DNA of 64,000 nucleotides, taken from assembly GCF_000244875.1 (NCBI RefSeq), contig NC_016791.1, positions 3,229,001 through 3,293,000 on the forward strand, written 5' to 3'. Shown here piece after piece: positions 25,528 through 35,030 of the stretch (its first letter is position 1; every line of letters begins with the position of its first letter). A program made the translations under genes and the position numbers. Origin of the DNA: Clostridium sp. BNL1100 (lineage in GTDB: Bacteria; Bacillota; Clostridia; Acetivibrionales; DSM-1351). The notes beneath the pieces are model-generated. The model had not been told where the DNA came from. It made no database searches and saw nothing but the letters and a program-made list of their open reading frames with translations.

Positions 25528-26493
25528 TTACTTCCGCACTGGTCTGATATACTTAAAAAACCGTTCCGGATTATGATAAAAGTAAATTATTCTACCGGGG
25601 GAAGTATCAAAACAGTAACCAGTGCCTGCAAAATCAAAAGTTGCCATTGCCTTTTCAATCTTTTCCTCCACACTGCAATTTTCCTGTTCATAATCGAATG
25701 GCCCATGTTCAAAAACAATATACTCGGCTTCGGGGACATCAATCATAAGCATTTGTGGTGGTACTTCGCCTTTATAATCAAAAGGAAGTCGTACACCATA
25801 ACACTCTGTACGTGGTATACCCCAATCGCAGAGTCTGCCCTCCGGGTCATTAATGTACGCCATAATCTGACCGCTGCCGCTGTTAGATTCGCTCCCACCA
25901 TCGTCATCCAGTTTACCCTTGATACTATCGAGTAAGCCGCAAATTGTGTCGCAGTTCTGTCCCGGAATAAGACTTTGCTTTTTCCAAAAATCCCAATATC
26001 CATTACTCTCATAGTTTTTAATGTGCAAAAATTTGTGTGCGGGAATGGTTACAAAATAAATTTTCACATCATCTGTAGATTTCATCATCCCAATCTCTCC
26101 TAATCCTAAAAAGTAGCGATCGAAGGGGTTTATTTTTGTACGAAGAACGACAGGCTTAGGCTTTTTTCGGTATTCATTTGGAGTTACACAATATGTTCCC
26201 TTAAAAGCTCTGGTAAAAGCTTCATGTGATGAAAAACCATAATCAAAAGCAATATCCAAAAGGCTTTTTTCACTATCCCGAACCTCTTTTAGTGCAAAGG
26301 CTAATTTTCTATGCCGTAGATAATCCCTAAATTGAATACCCGATATTTCTTTGAATTTTCTCGTTGTATAAAATTCGGAATAACCCAGCCTGCGAGACAG
26401 AAAGCGCAGTGTCAAGGCTTCATCATTATAATTTTTAATACATTTGTCAATTTCATCAACGATTATTTGAATTTGCTTCTGCCACTCGTACAT
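25528..26493 (-). CDS. AraC-family regulator with GyrI-like effector domain
   Basis: 321 residues from the ATG at 26493 (GAGGTG 9 nt upstream; a GTG at 26505 is also in frame). AraC domain ~residues 25-110 (RFLSRRLGYSEFYTTRKFKEISG; DIAFDYGFSSHEAFTRAFKGTYCVTPNEYRKKP). The C-terminal ~190 residues are a GyrI-like binding domain (KIYFVTIPAHKFLHIKNYES; GPFDYEQENCSVEEKIEKAM). A DDDGG/SGSG loop near residue 215 looks like a surface insertion. Target genes are not evident; it converges on the small SpoIIAA-like gene. Confidence 0.83.
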   Translation of the reverse strand: MYEWQKQIQIIVDEIDKCIKNYNDEALTLRFLSRRLGYSEFYTTRKFKEISGIQFRDYLRHRKLAFALKEVRDSEKSLLDIAFDYGFSSHEAFTRAFKGTYCVTPNEYRKKPKPVVLRTKINPFDRYFLGLGEIGMMKSTDDVKIYFVTIPAHKFLHIKNYESNGYWDFWKKQSLIPGQNCDTICGLLDSIKGKLDDDGGSESNSGSGQIMAYINDPEGRLCDWGIPRTECYGVRLPFDYKGEVPPQMLMIDVPEAEYIVFEHGPFDYEQENCSVEEKIEKAMATFDFAGTGYCFDTSPGRIIYFYHNPERFFKYIRPVRK

Positions 26494-26762
26494 TCGTCCG
26501 TTCACCTCGTTTCAACCACCCTACATTTTTATTATAAAGAAATAGAGAGATTACTGCTTGATTTTACTTGCTGTTATTTCATTTTTCTCTTTTATATTCT
26601 ACAGAGTTGATCCATCCTCACGTAAATGGGTTGCGACGGAATGAAGTAGGGTATGGACGGTTGCATTCTTAACTATACCAGATGCAGTCCTGAGCCATAG
26701 ATTGTTATGAGGATAGATTTGTGCTTACCTTCTACATAGGGTTGTTTGAGGTGTTTTATAAA

Positions 26763-26797
26763 ACCGCAGGAGAGTCTAATTTCAACCCTCCTACGGT
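26763..26797 (-). terminator. Terminator of the SLH protein gene
   Basis: On the minus strand ACCGTAGGAG and CTCCTGCGGT pair with one mismatch around a 15-nt loop, followed by TTTAT. It lies ~55 nt past the stop codon. The remainder of 26506-26851 shows no supported gene. Confidence 0.65.
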
Positions 26798-26851
26798 CAT
26801 TTTAGTTATTGCTTCATTGTTGACAATGATTTATTCTTATTATTCTTGGTT

Positions 26852-29800
26852 CTACTCAACTAAACTACTTATATGTTCAGCATTAGTGGCAGAAAACGTG
26901 AATACTTTACTACTATCTGCCAGGTCGGCTTCTGAAATTTGGGCATCGGTGAAGAAAAATCTCCATGTCCAAGTTTTAGTATCATAGTAGTTGATAACAC
27001 CGTAGTGATAGTCCAGACTAGAATCACCTACGCTAAATGTAACTTGTTCCGTTGGCGGGGTATATATCTGATTACTAATTTTAAAAGTAACAGTATTAAC
27101 CAAATCCTTAAACTTTGTAAACCAACCGTATGGGTTGCAGTATACATTTGTAGAATTTGGGATGCTTATAGAGGCACCGGTTAGCGCAGTTACATTTCCG
27201 ATGGTGAAGTACTCTTCTGATAAATCATCGGCATCATTCTGGTACAAATCCAGCATTCCGCCGCTCCCCAGCTTAACGTCACCCACAAATACTTTTCTCT
27301 TATTACGTGAATCCACATCAATGGCAACGGTATAATTATCTACACCACTGATATTCCCAACCTTTGTCACTCCCTCTGAACCCTGTATGCTGAGTTCAAC
27401 TCCATCAGCTAAGGTGATGTTTCCTACCTTACCGCCCGATATGTTAATAGCATAAAAATCTTTTGAAGCTTTATTTACAATGATATCACCAATTGTACAT
27501 TCACTGTTGATGGTAAGTTTTGCAGAATCAGAATCTACATAAACAGGAATACCACTCAGTGCAAAGTGACCGACCAAATCAATTCCAATGGTTACGTCAC
27601 CAATTACTTCTATAGACTCTAAGACTCCATTATCTTTGAATTTAAACCTTAAAGAATTTGTGTAATCAACAGTTTCACCATTCTTAATAGTCAACATGCT
27701 GTTTATTCTGCCGGCCACACCTTGGGCTACCTTATAGTGGGCCTTTGTACCTGTTCCATCGTCTATCTCAACCCGGTCAGTATCCGCTGAGGTTACTTTA
27801 TAATATTTATCTGTTAGAGCAAAGACTGTTGGCGTTTCCTGTTCTGTTGGAATCCTTTCCCACTTATCGTTTTCACTAAAGCTAATGCTTGAATCAGCAG
27901 GAGTAATAGTCTTTTCAATTTTATATCCTTTTGTGGGTTCTGGATACAAATTAGTTACCATCTCACTATAGAAAGTAATTTTACTAGTAGGAAAACTTAT
28001 ATCTTTAATCTTATTTCCGGATACTGTATAGTTATCATATTGCGATATCTTATATTTAGCAATATATTCATCTGAATTGTTTACAATTGTCAAATCCCTT
28101 GAAAATATTACTGAAGCCTCAGAAGCCTTTCCGCTAACTGTACCGTTTATACTTGCCCATCCCAAATCTGCGGTTAATTTATTGGTTCCGGTTGGTGAAG
28201 TAAAATTAGCATCACCTGTTATTGCATTATAGTCCGCATCAGTTAAATATATTTTTACATAACTAGGTTTATCTCCGTATAATTTATATGTTCCGGGCAA
28301 ACCTGTTTCAGCCTTGATGTAATTTGATAATTGATGTTTTTCGGAACCTATCATAACACTTATTTTTGTTGTATCGATAGTCAAGCTACTTGCCGATGCA
28401 CCATTAGAGCCAGAAAATGCAAATTGTATATTCTTGACTGCTGAATCCTTATTAAAGTTAGATACATAACCTACTTGCATGCCCGGCTCTGTCGGGGTTA
28501 CTGCCTGAGCAACTGCCACATCGGTGTATTCACTGAAATCGGAATTCTGATACTGAGTATTACTGTCTGTGACAATAGCTTTCACTCGAGCAACATATGA
28601 GTTTTCGGCAACAATTCCATTGTCCAACGATATTGTCCCTGAAAGATTGTTTTTCGGAACTGTTAACGTAAGGATTGTATCCGTCGGTGTTGAGGATGAA
28701 GCAATTTCCAGGGAATATTCCTTTATATTGCTGTCCTCTGCACCATTCGCTGCAGTAATTGTGTAAGCCAGCCCGCCTGTTGCTGAAGTATTTGAGGATA
28801 GTGTTACACTTGGAGTACCTAATTTTGTTAAAGCAGTATTTGAATATGGATTTATGCCGGTAATTGTGAGGATATCAGAGGTATTACCTGAAGCATCTTC
28901 CATTACTATATACACTGTGTATTTTTGATCTGCTGTCAGCACTGATAAATTAATTTGATAATATGTAGGATTCCCTGAAGCTGTACCCCATATATTTGCT
29001 GCTTTAATCGCAGCTATGTCAGGAGCAGTCGTAGTTGCATCTTGTACTAAATAGTAGTATTTAACTGTTCCTGCTTCATGAGTAGCATTAAATTTTAATG
29101 TTGCAGTAGCTCCAGTTGATGACCCGAGATTTTCAACTGTTCCATTCGACAGTGTCGGTGGTGTTGTATCAGCCGGATTAACAATTACGGTAGTCGTTGC
29201 CGTTTTAGTCGGATCTGCAGCTGAGACAGCTGAGATTGTAATTGTTCCTTCTGTCAATGGAGTTACTATACCATTATTTACGGTTGCTACATTGGTATCG
29301 CTGGATGACCAGGTTACATTTTTGTTTGTTGCATTTGATGGACTAATTGTTGCTGTTATTGTTCCCGTTGCTCCACCTGCTGTCAAGGTCATTGTCGTTG
29401 GTGAAACACTAATAGCACTGACTGTCGTTACTGGTGGTGGTGTTGAATTATCACCGCCACTGTTTCCGCCATTGCCGGGATTAGGCGTTGGTGTTCCACT
29501 TGTTATACCGCTTCCGGTATTATTATTTACAACTGACGTTCCACCTGTGACAGGTACTCCTCCCGCGGTTGCCCCGGTTACGCCGGCTGCTGCTGTTATA
29601 TGCGTGTTCGGTGTTGTAACACTGGAATTATTTGCACCCTCCTTGAGAAGGACTTGCTCTACAGTTCCTTCACCACTAACAGCAGTTTCTGCTTCTGAAA
29701 ATATTGTGTTAACAACCGCACCTTTTTCAGCCTTTATTGAGGTATTTTCTGCTGAATTATTTACAGAAACAGATTTTATCTTTGATTCCTTATCTACCAA

Positions 29801-30847
29801 AATGGTAGTGTTGGCGCTTGTAACCTTCGTATCTGAAATATTTGCTGCAATTACTTTAACAATTACATCTGGAGTTCCTATTTCCAATGTTCCAACAGAA
29901 CCTGTGACTATGATTTCTTCACCCTGTGCAATTTCAATTTCTTTTACAGTGTTGCCATCTGAGATTGCTATTCTCAGTTTATCATTAACCTTTTCAATTT
30001 TGATATTTGAGATATTTGAAGTTCCGGTAATATGTATGGAATTTTCGCCACCGCCTCTAACAACAGTATTCCCCTTAACGGTTACACTGTTAAGAGTGAC
30101 ATCTCCTTCGCCGACGCCTTCTGCAATAATCAGATTCTCTGTAATATTAACTCCCTTAAGTATAACGTCAGGTACCTTTATAACTACTGTTCCAGTCACA
30201 TTGTCGTCATAAGTACCAGCTTTTGTATAATAACCTTTTACAATGTTGTTTATGATTGCTACAATTTCTGCTCTGGTAATATTTGCTTTCGGATTAAACT
30301 TCCCCTTATTCCCATTTACGTAGCCTTTGGCTTCCATCCCAAATACAGAAGTCCTTGCCCAGGATGATACTTCTTTTTCATCAGAAAATTGCGTATTGGA
30401 AGTAGTGCCTTCATTTACTGCAAATGCTTTTGCCATCATTACTACGGCTTCTTCCCTTGTAATTTTATCTGTCGGGCGAAGCAGTGTAGCTCCATTACCA
30501 TTAATAATTCCTGCGGCATTTGCCTTTAAAACTGCATTGGTATAGAACTGCCCTGCTATTAAATCTGAAAAAGTGTTCTTTGAAACCGACTGGTAGCCCA
30601 TAATGTTGTCAAGGATACATGCCATTTCCCCCCTGGTTATAGAATCATTGGGTCTGAAAAGTCCGTCATATCCGTTAATTACACCCTGTGCTGACCATTT
30701 GTAAATGGCATCTGATGCCCAGTGGCCATTTAGGTCTTTAAACGTTTGTTGAACTGTTTCCATCGTTGTATCTGCTGCTGCAAATGATGTTCCAAACGAA
30801 CTCATTAGCATGACGACAGCAACGATGATAGAAATTGCTTTCTTCAT
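26852..30847 (-). CDS. Large SLH-domain cell-surface protein with Big_2 and beta-solenoid regions
   Basis: 1331 residues, Sec signal peptide (cleavage near FAA-AD, residue ~25). Three S-layer homology repeats, ~35-205 (HWASDAIYKWSAQGVINGYDG; FYTNAVLKANAAGIINGNG; WARTSVFGMEAKGYVNGN), bind wall polymers. Residues ~210-415 are Val/Asn/Thr-rich short repeats typical of a beta-solenoid. A Gly/Thr/Pro linker (~420-475) leads to a Big_2 Ig-like domain (~478-555, SVSPTTMTLTAGG...NVTWSSSDTNVATV). Two fibronectin-like segments and a second solenoid-like region (GDIIVNKASKDFYAINISGG) complete it. No catalytic motif seen; a structural or adhesive role is likely. ATG behind AAGGAGTGAAGTGCT. Confidence 0.85.
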   Translation of the reverse strand: MKKAISIIVAVVMLMSSFGTSFAAADTTMETVQQTFKDLNGHWASDAIYKWSAQGVINGYDGLFRPNDSITRGEMACILDNIMGYQSVSKNTFSDLIAGQFYTNAVLKANAAGIINGNGATLLRPTDKITREEAVVMMAKAFAVNEGTTSNTQFSDEKEVSSWARTSVFGMEAKGYVNGNKGKFNPKANITRAEIVAIINNIVKGYYTKAGTYDDNVTGTVVIKVPDVILKGVNITENLIIAEGVGEGDVTLNSVTVKGNTVVRGGGENSIHITGTSNISNIKIEKVNDKLRIAISDGNTVKEIEIAQGEEIIVTGSVGTLEIGTPDVIVKVIAANISDTKVTSANTTILVDKESKIKSVSVNNSAENTSIKAEKGAVVNTIFSEAETAVSGEGTVEQVLLKEGANNSSVTTPNTHITAAAGVTGATAGGVPVTGGTSVVNNNTGSGITSGTPTPNPGNGGNSGGDNSTPPPVTTVSAISVSPTTMTLTAGGATGTITATISPSNATNKNVTWSSSDTNVATVNNGIVTPLTEGTITISAVSAADPTKTATTTVIVNPADTTPPTLSNGTVENLGSSTGATATLKFNATHEAGTVKYYYLVQDATTTAPDIAAIKAANIWGTASGNPTYYQINLSVLTADQKYTVYIVMEDASGNTSDILTITGINPYSNTALTKLGTPSVTLSSNTSATGGLAYTITAANGAEDSNIKEYSLEIASSSTPTDTILTLTVPKNNLSGTISLDNGIVAENSYVARVKAIVTDSNTQYQNSDFSEYTDVAVAQAVTPTEPGMQVGYVSNFNKDSAVKNIQFAFSGSNGASASSLTIDTTKISVMIGSEKHQLSNYIKAETGLPGTYKLYGDKPSYVKIYLTDADYNAITGDANFTSPTGTNKLTADLGWASINGTVSGKASEASVIFSRDLTIVNNSDEYIAKYKISQYDNYTVSGNKIKDISFPTSKITFYSEMVTNLYPEPTKGYKIEKTITPADSSISFSENDKWERIPTEQETPTVFALTDKYYKVTSADTDRVEIDDGTGTKAHYKVAQGVAGRINSMLTIKNGETVDYTNSLRFKFKDNGVLESIEVIGDVTIGIDLVGHFALSGIPVYVDSDSAKLTINSECTIGDIIVNKASKDFYAINISGGKVGNITLADGVELSIQGSEGVTKVGNISGVDNYTVAIDVDSRNKRKVFVGDVKLGSGGMLDLYQNDADDLSEEYFTIGNVTALTGASISIPNSTNVYCNPYGWFTKFKDLVNTVTFKISNQIYTPPTEQVTFSVGDSSLDYHYGVINYYDTKTWTWRFFFTDAQISEADLADSSKVFTFSATNAEHISSLVE

Positions 30848-30889
30848 AGCACTTCACTCCTTAAGGTAAATTGTTAAATACTTTATATT

Positions 30890-30915
30890 TTGACATTTAT
30901 TTTATTAAATGTCAA
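30890..30915. promoter_or_regulatory. Palindrome upstream of the SLH gene
   Basis: TTGACATTT (30890-30898) and its inverse AAATGTCAA (30907-30915), 43 nt before the start codon. It doubles as a TTGACA -35 box on the minus strand. A further TGACAT copy lies at 30924-30929. Possible operator overlapping the promoter. Confidence 0.4.
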
Positions 30916-30994
30916 CCAAAATATGACATTATTTTTTAAAATATTGCATTTTTGATAATATTAGTTGTATAAGATAGAAGTGAGTGAACACAAC

Positions 30995-31282
30995 TTATCT
31001 GGAATAACTATTGTAAAGATAGGACTTTTTATAATGTCTTGCTTTGGATTTAATATTTAAAAATTTGCAACATTTATGAACTAAGTTATCAGATATAATC
31101 CAACCTGTATCTTTTCTTATAAAACCGTTTACGTTCATTAATTTACAGAGATATGTAACACTGTGTTTTTTTTTAAGAGTATCTATAATTTCGAATTCGC
31201 ATCGCTTGAAATAATGAATTCCTTTATTCGTAATTTTTCGTCATAAGTTCAATTTCTTCTTAGTACCTTTAGGAATCCCCAT
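30995..31282 (-). pseudogene. IS3-family transposase (OrfB) relic
   Basis: A minus-strand frame from an ATG at 31282 (behind GGAGTGTGAATT) encodes MGIPKGTKKKLNL, hits an in-frame TGA at codon 14, then continues for ~80 codons to a TAA at 30995. The later part reads FEIIDTLKKKHSVTYLCKLMNV, then DTGWIISDNLVHKCCKFLN and IKSKARHYKKS. These are two separated parts of an IS3-type OrfB fused without the segment normally between them. The DDE catalytic core is missing. A dead remnant; no flanking inverted repeats were found. Confidence 0.65.
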
Positions 31283-31312
31283 AATTCACACTCCTATAAT
31301 TAATTATAAAAT

Positions 31313-31347
31313 AAAAGTAGGCAAGGTGGTAATCCTTGTCTACTTTT
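31313..31347 (-). terminator. Terminator of the xyloglucanase gene
   Basis: AAAAGTAGGCAAGG (31313-31326) and CCTTGTCTACTTTT (31334-31347) form a 14-bp stem with one G-U pair. It lies 56 nt past the stop codon and is T-rich beyond on the minus strand. Confidence 0.8.
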
Positions 31348-31402
31348 ATATTACAACTTCACTAAGCTGGTGGCTCTTAACTAAAAAACTAAATCGATAT
31401 CA

Positions 31403-34024
31403 TTAAAATGAGGTGATTATTCCTAATAAATAACTTTTAAATACTGCCAAGTCAATAGCATTTACTGAACCATCACGATTAACATCAGCAGCAATCAATT
31501 GATTATCAGTAAGTGTCGTTGAACCGAGAAGATACCTTTTTAATGCTGCAAAATCGAGAGCATCAACTCGACCGTCTTCATTAATGTCTCCAATAGTAGG
31601 AGTTGGTGTATCGGAGTTAGGCTCGCCATATACAATACCTCTTCCATTGGTTGCAACAAATACACGGCCATAAACTCTTAAATCTCCTGTAATTGAGTAG
31701 TTTATAGAACCATACTGGTGCTGGTCGTCATTTACTCTGACCCAGCTTTTAGCCATATCATCAGAACGATAGACTGCATAAAGACCGTCTTTTTCGCCGC
31801 ACATATAGATTGCCAGGTAGTCTTCACCAGCCTTGGCTTTACCGAATCCAACTACATCAGATCTGGTAATGTCGTTAACTTTATTAATTGTTTTACCTCC
31901 GTCAGTTGTGTAGGAAAGACCTGTCGTTGAACCAGGAATCCAAACATGCCCTTCTTTATTAGGAACTGCTTTGATTTTGGAAGCAGAAGACTCAAGACCT
32001 GTTTTTACAGCTGTGAATGTTTGACCTCCATCGTTACTTGAATAGAAAGTATTATTTGCATATGCATAGAATACTTTCGGGTTAACTCTGTCCGAACAAA
32101 CATTTGCACCTGCCGGAAGTGTGCTGACTGCTTTCCAGCCGCCATTTACATAGCATACAACTCCCTGACTTGTGCCTGTTGACCAGACAAATGTTGAACC
32201 GTCGGCAGACACTGCAACAGTACCACCCTGTACAATGTCATCTGCAGTATTTGCAGGGAATGTATAACTTATATTTGGCTGAACTTCAGCCCATGTAGCT
32301 CCTCCATCTTTAGAAATGGCAACGCTTTTTTTGATCATTTCATATTGTTCTTTATCAGTATTACCCACTCTTACTATGGTTTTCGGATTGAGCTCTGCAT
32401 AATCCAAACCTGTAGTGCTCGTAAATCTAGGAGTTGTCATCATCATGTCCGGACCTACTTTTAAGTCTTTATGTACGAACCCACAGATATCTCCAACCCC
32501 GCTTATCAGTTCTACGCCGCTAATTGGCGGACATATCAGACTTAAAACAGCAGTTTCTTCAACTCCCGTTCCCATAACTTCGATATTTACTAACTTACCG
32601 CTATCCCAATCTGTCAGATTTTTTGAACCATAAATAGTAGCACCTGTACCATACATCATTTCATTGGAATCAAAAGGATTGATTGCAAGAGCGCTCATCA
32701 TCCAGCCAAGCTTTGGTGCAGGATTATTCATTATTTCATCGCCTGTTACCAATCCTCCGCTTGCTGCGTTTATCTTATTTCCAAATGTAAGCCAGGGAGC
32801 TTTCGAAATATCCATTGTATATTTAAGGTTTCTTGACGGATATGAATCACCGTTTTCCCAAATAGCATCCCAAGTTTTACCAGCATCCTTTGACCGGAAA
32901 ATAAAGTTATCAGGCCACCATGATTGAAGTGACGATATTATAAGTGTATCAGGATTTTGTGCATCAACACTTAAACCTGAAAATCCGTAGTAGTTTTCAT
33001 ACTTTGGTGAACCATCCCAGTTTTTCCCGGAAGGAGGTGTTATATCTGTCCAAACACTTGTATTTGTATCGTATTTATAAACTGCACCATCATCACACTG
33101 ATAAGGGCCTCCCCTATCACAATATGTAACATATAAAATTCCTTTGCTGCTTACAACTGCATGCTGAGGGATACCGATTTTCAAGGCTTTACTATTATGC
33201 TGTGTAAAAGTACTTTCTGTCGGTTGACCTTCAACTGGGTTCCATGTTACTCCTGCATCATGACTAACATACAGCGGATTCTTTTTATCAGCAACACCGA
33301 CATAAATGTCCTTTGTCGGTGTACCTTTAGTACCCTTATATGAATCAAAAGTTACAAAACACAATCCCAGATTATCCGATGAATACTCAAAATTGGGATC
33401 TTCAACATAGTTTCCTACATTTGTGAAGCTGCTGACCTTTGCCCATGTTTTACCGTAGTCTGTACTTTTCCAGAGACCTTTACCGCTTCTTGCCGCAAAA
33501 TATAATATGTTATTGCTGTTGGGATCAACCATCAAACGTTCACCAACTGAACGCCCCGGCATGTTTCCTCCGAATTTGAAAGGCAGCTCCGTTCTTTCCC
33601 ACGTTTTACCGTAGTCTTCAGAACGAAGAATATATCCGTTCATTGATGTCCAGCTGTTTGTATATGTACCGGCTGCTATATAAACTCTATTTGTATCAAC
33701 CGGGTCGGTAGCTATACTTTCACACCCTAAAAGGTTCCATTCATCCGGCGATACCCAGTCGGTAATTGGCTCCCATTCTAATGTTTGCTTGTTCCTTATA
33801 TATGCTCCACCCATGTCAGTACGAGCATAAACAAGGCCTTTCTCAGTTGGGTTGTAAACAATTCCGCAAACATATCCTCCTCCACCGCCGATTTTAACAT
33901 TATTCCAATTATACGAAGCACTTACGGGTCCATTTGCAGATACAGGTTGTACTAATAGAGAAGTACACGTAAAAACAATAAGTAAATATAAAATCATAAT
34001 TCTTTTGATATTTCTAATCTTCAT
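31403..34024 (-). CDS. Cellulosomal GH74 xyloglucanase with type I dockerin
   Basis: 873 residues, secreted (signal peptide to ~residue 30, PVSA-NG). Two seven-bladed propellers carry BNR/Asp-box repeats (SEDYGKTWERT, STDYGKTWAKV, SHDAGVTWNPV, SKDAGKTWDAI, SKDGGATWAEV, SNDGGQTFTAV). Catalytic Asp70 (YARTDMGGAYI) has the number of the C. thermocellum Xgh74A residue; the second acid lies in VGDICGFVHKDL (~511-521). The C-terminal ~60 residues are a dockerin with two calcium loops (DINEDGRVDALDFAALKRYLLG; DVNRDGSVNAIDLAVFKSYLLG), docking it to a scaffoldin. It cleaves the xyloglucan backbone outside the cell. Monocistronic with its own promoter and terminator. Confidence 0.95.
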   Translation of the reverse strand: MKIRNIKRIMILYLLIVFTCTSLLVQPVSANGPVSASYNWNNVKIGGGGGYVCGIVYNPTEKGLVYARTDMGGAYIRNKQTLEWEPITDWVSPDEWNLLGCESIATDPVDTNRVYIAAGTYTNSWTSMNGYILRSEDYGKTWERTELPFKFGGNMPGRSVGERLMVDPNSNNILYFAARSGKGLWKSTDYGKTWAKVSSFTNVGNYVEDPNFEYSSDNLGLCFVTFDSYKGTKGTPTKDIYVGVADKKNPLYVSHDAGVTWNPVEGQPTESTFTQHNSKALKIGIPQHAVVSSKGILYVTYCDRGGPYQCDDGAVYKYDTNTSVWTDITPPSGKNWDGSPKYENYYGFSGLSVDAQNPDTLIISSLQSWWPDNFIFRSKDAGKTWDAIWENGDSYPSRNLKYTMDISKAPWLTFGNKINAASGGLVTGDEIMNNPAPKLGWMMSALAINPFDSNEMMYGTGATIYGSKNLTDWDSGKLVNIEVMGTGVEETAVLSLICPPISGVELISGVGDICGFVHKDLKVGPDMMMTTPRFTSTTGLDYAELNPKTIVRVGNTDKEQYEMIKKSVAISKDGGATWAEVQPNISYTFPANTADDIVQGGTVAVSADGSTFVWSTGTSQGVVCYVNGGWKAVSTLPAGANVCSDRVNPKVFYAYANNTFYSSNDGGQTFTAVKTGLESSASKIKAVPNKEGHVWIPGSTTGLSYTTDGGKTINKVNDITRSDVVGFGKAKAGEDYLAIYMCGEKDGLYAVYRSDDMAKSWVRVNDDQHQYGSINYSITGDLRVYGRVFVATNGRGIVYGEPNSDTPTPTIGDINEDGRVDALDFAALKRYLLGSTTLTDNQLIAADVNRDGSVNAIDLAVFKSYLLGIITSF

Positions 34025-34242
34025 AATATTTACCTCCTAAATTTTTTATTCTTTTGAATCATAAAACTAATAAATGCAAAAAAACTTAGCCCCCTTTCTT
34101 TTGAATGTAATATATTTAGCTACTGTGTTCTGTACAAATGACTTATGCAACACTTGTAAGTTGTTTACTAGCAACATATTAGGCTTAGCTCCAAGGGTTA
34201 TCTGTAGTTTCGTGTAAATATGTACCTAAATATGTATTATTT

Positions 34243-34271
34243 ATTATATTAAAATAAATATTTACAGTAAA
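34243..34271 (-). promoter_or_regulatory. Candidate promoter of the xyloglucanase gene
   Basis: TTTACT, 17-nt spacer, TATAAT on the minus strand, implying a ~210-nt untranslated leader before the start at 34024. The leader has small hairpins (GTTG/CAAC, ACTT/AAGT) and ends with GGGGGCTAAG and seven T. Confidence 0.55.
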
Positions 34272-35030
34272 AGGCTGTATCAGACCTTTAGAACTCCATA
34301 ATATAACAGTTAATTCCAGCTATGGTGTTAGGAACAATGAAATTTGCGATAATTTTAAATCAGGATAGCAGATGTGAGTAATTGAATAAAGCTATAGGAA
34401 GGCAAGGTTTCTGATATGGTACACATTCTTGTAGGTCTTGAAAAATGCCTCAATTGTCTGATTCTTGTTATAAAAGTAGAATAATTCTACAGTAAAGGCT
34501 ATACTTTTTTATAGGTGAAAAGCCACCTTACTTTTGTTTGGTTAGTGCTTAACAAATTCGTAAGTGATAAGGTTTTCACCTTTTTGTTATATTATGATAC
34601 CCAATATATTACATTTCCAAGGTTCGCATCTGTACAAAACTTAGGTAGCTATTACTTCCTCTGTTTGTGTTCTGCTTATCTCAATCGTCTTTGGTTTTTG
34701 TATTGGAGCTTTAATTATATATAGTTTTGCTTCTGACATATATCTGCCTTAAAATACTTTAATTACTATAAATATACAATATAGATAATAAACTTACAAT
34801 ATTAAAAATTATAGGTAGACATTCGTAGAATTTATAGGTAGACATTCATAGAATACTATGAAGTCTACCTATTTTAGTCAAGTTATATGGGTACTAAAGT
34901 ATTTGGGAAGTGACAACAATTTTTTCAAAGAATAATGCTCCTCCTCCTCCTTTAATACCGTTAAAGCACAAATCTACCTCATCTGCACCATGTATACTAC
35001 AGTGTTGACAAATTACATGCAGCCTAAATA
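34272..35030. other. Gene-poor repeat-rich spacer
   Basis: No convincing coding frame. It holds a 7+1+7 palindrome (GTAGAAT A ATTCTAC, near 34475-34490). A long hairpin with U-tail follows at 34513-34586 (AGGTGAAAA/TTTTCACCT, inner CCTTA/TAAGG, then TTTTTG on the plus strand). There are tandem 21-bp copies beginning ATAGGTAGACATTC (34811-34831, 34834-34854). The second copy forms a stem with CTATGAAGTCTACCTAT (34856-34872). The plus-strand terminator has no recognised gene in front of it, so a small RNA or decayed element may be present. Confidence 0.5.

Noticed and set aside
26721-26987. 88-codon plus-strand frame
   Set aside because: Half of it is antisense to the SLH gene and it overlaps that gene's terminator; no ribosome site.
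29292-30212. 306-codon plus-strand frame
   Set aside because: It is antisense to the SLH protein gene, has a repetitive Val/Pro/Thr composition from the opposite strand's repeats, and lacks a ribosome site.
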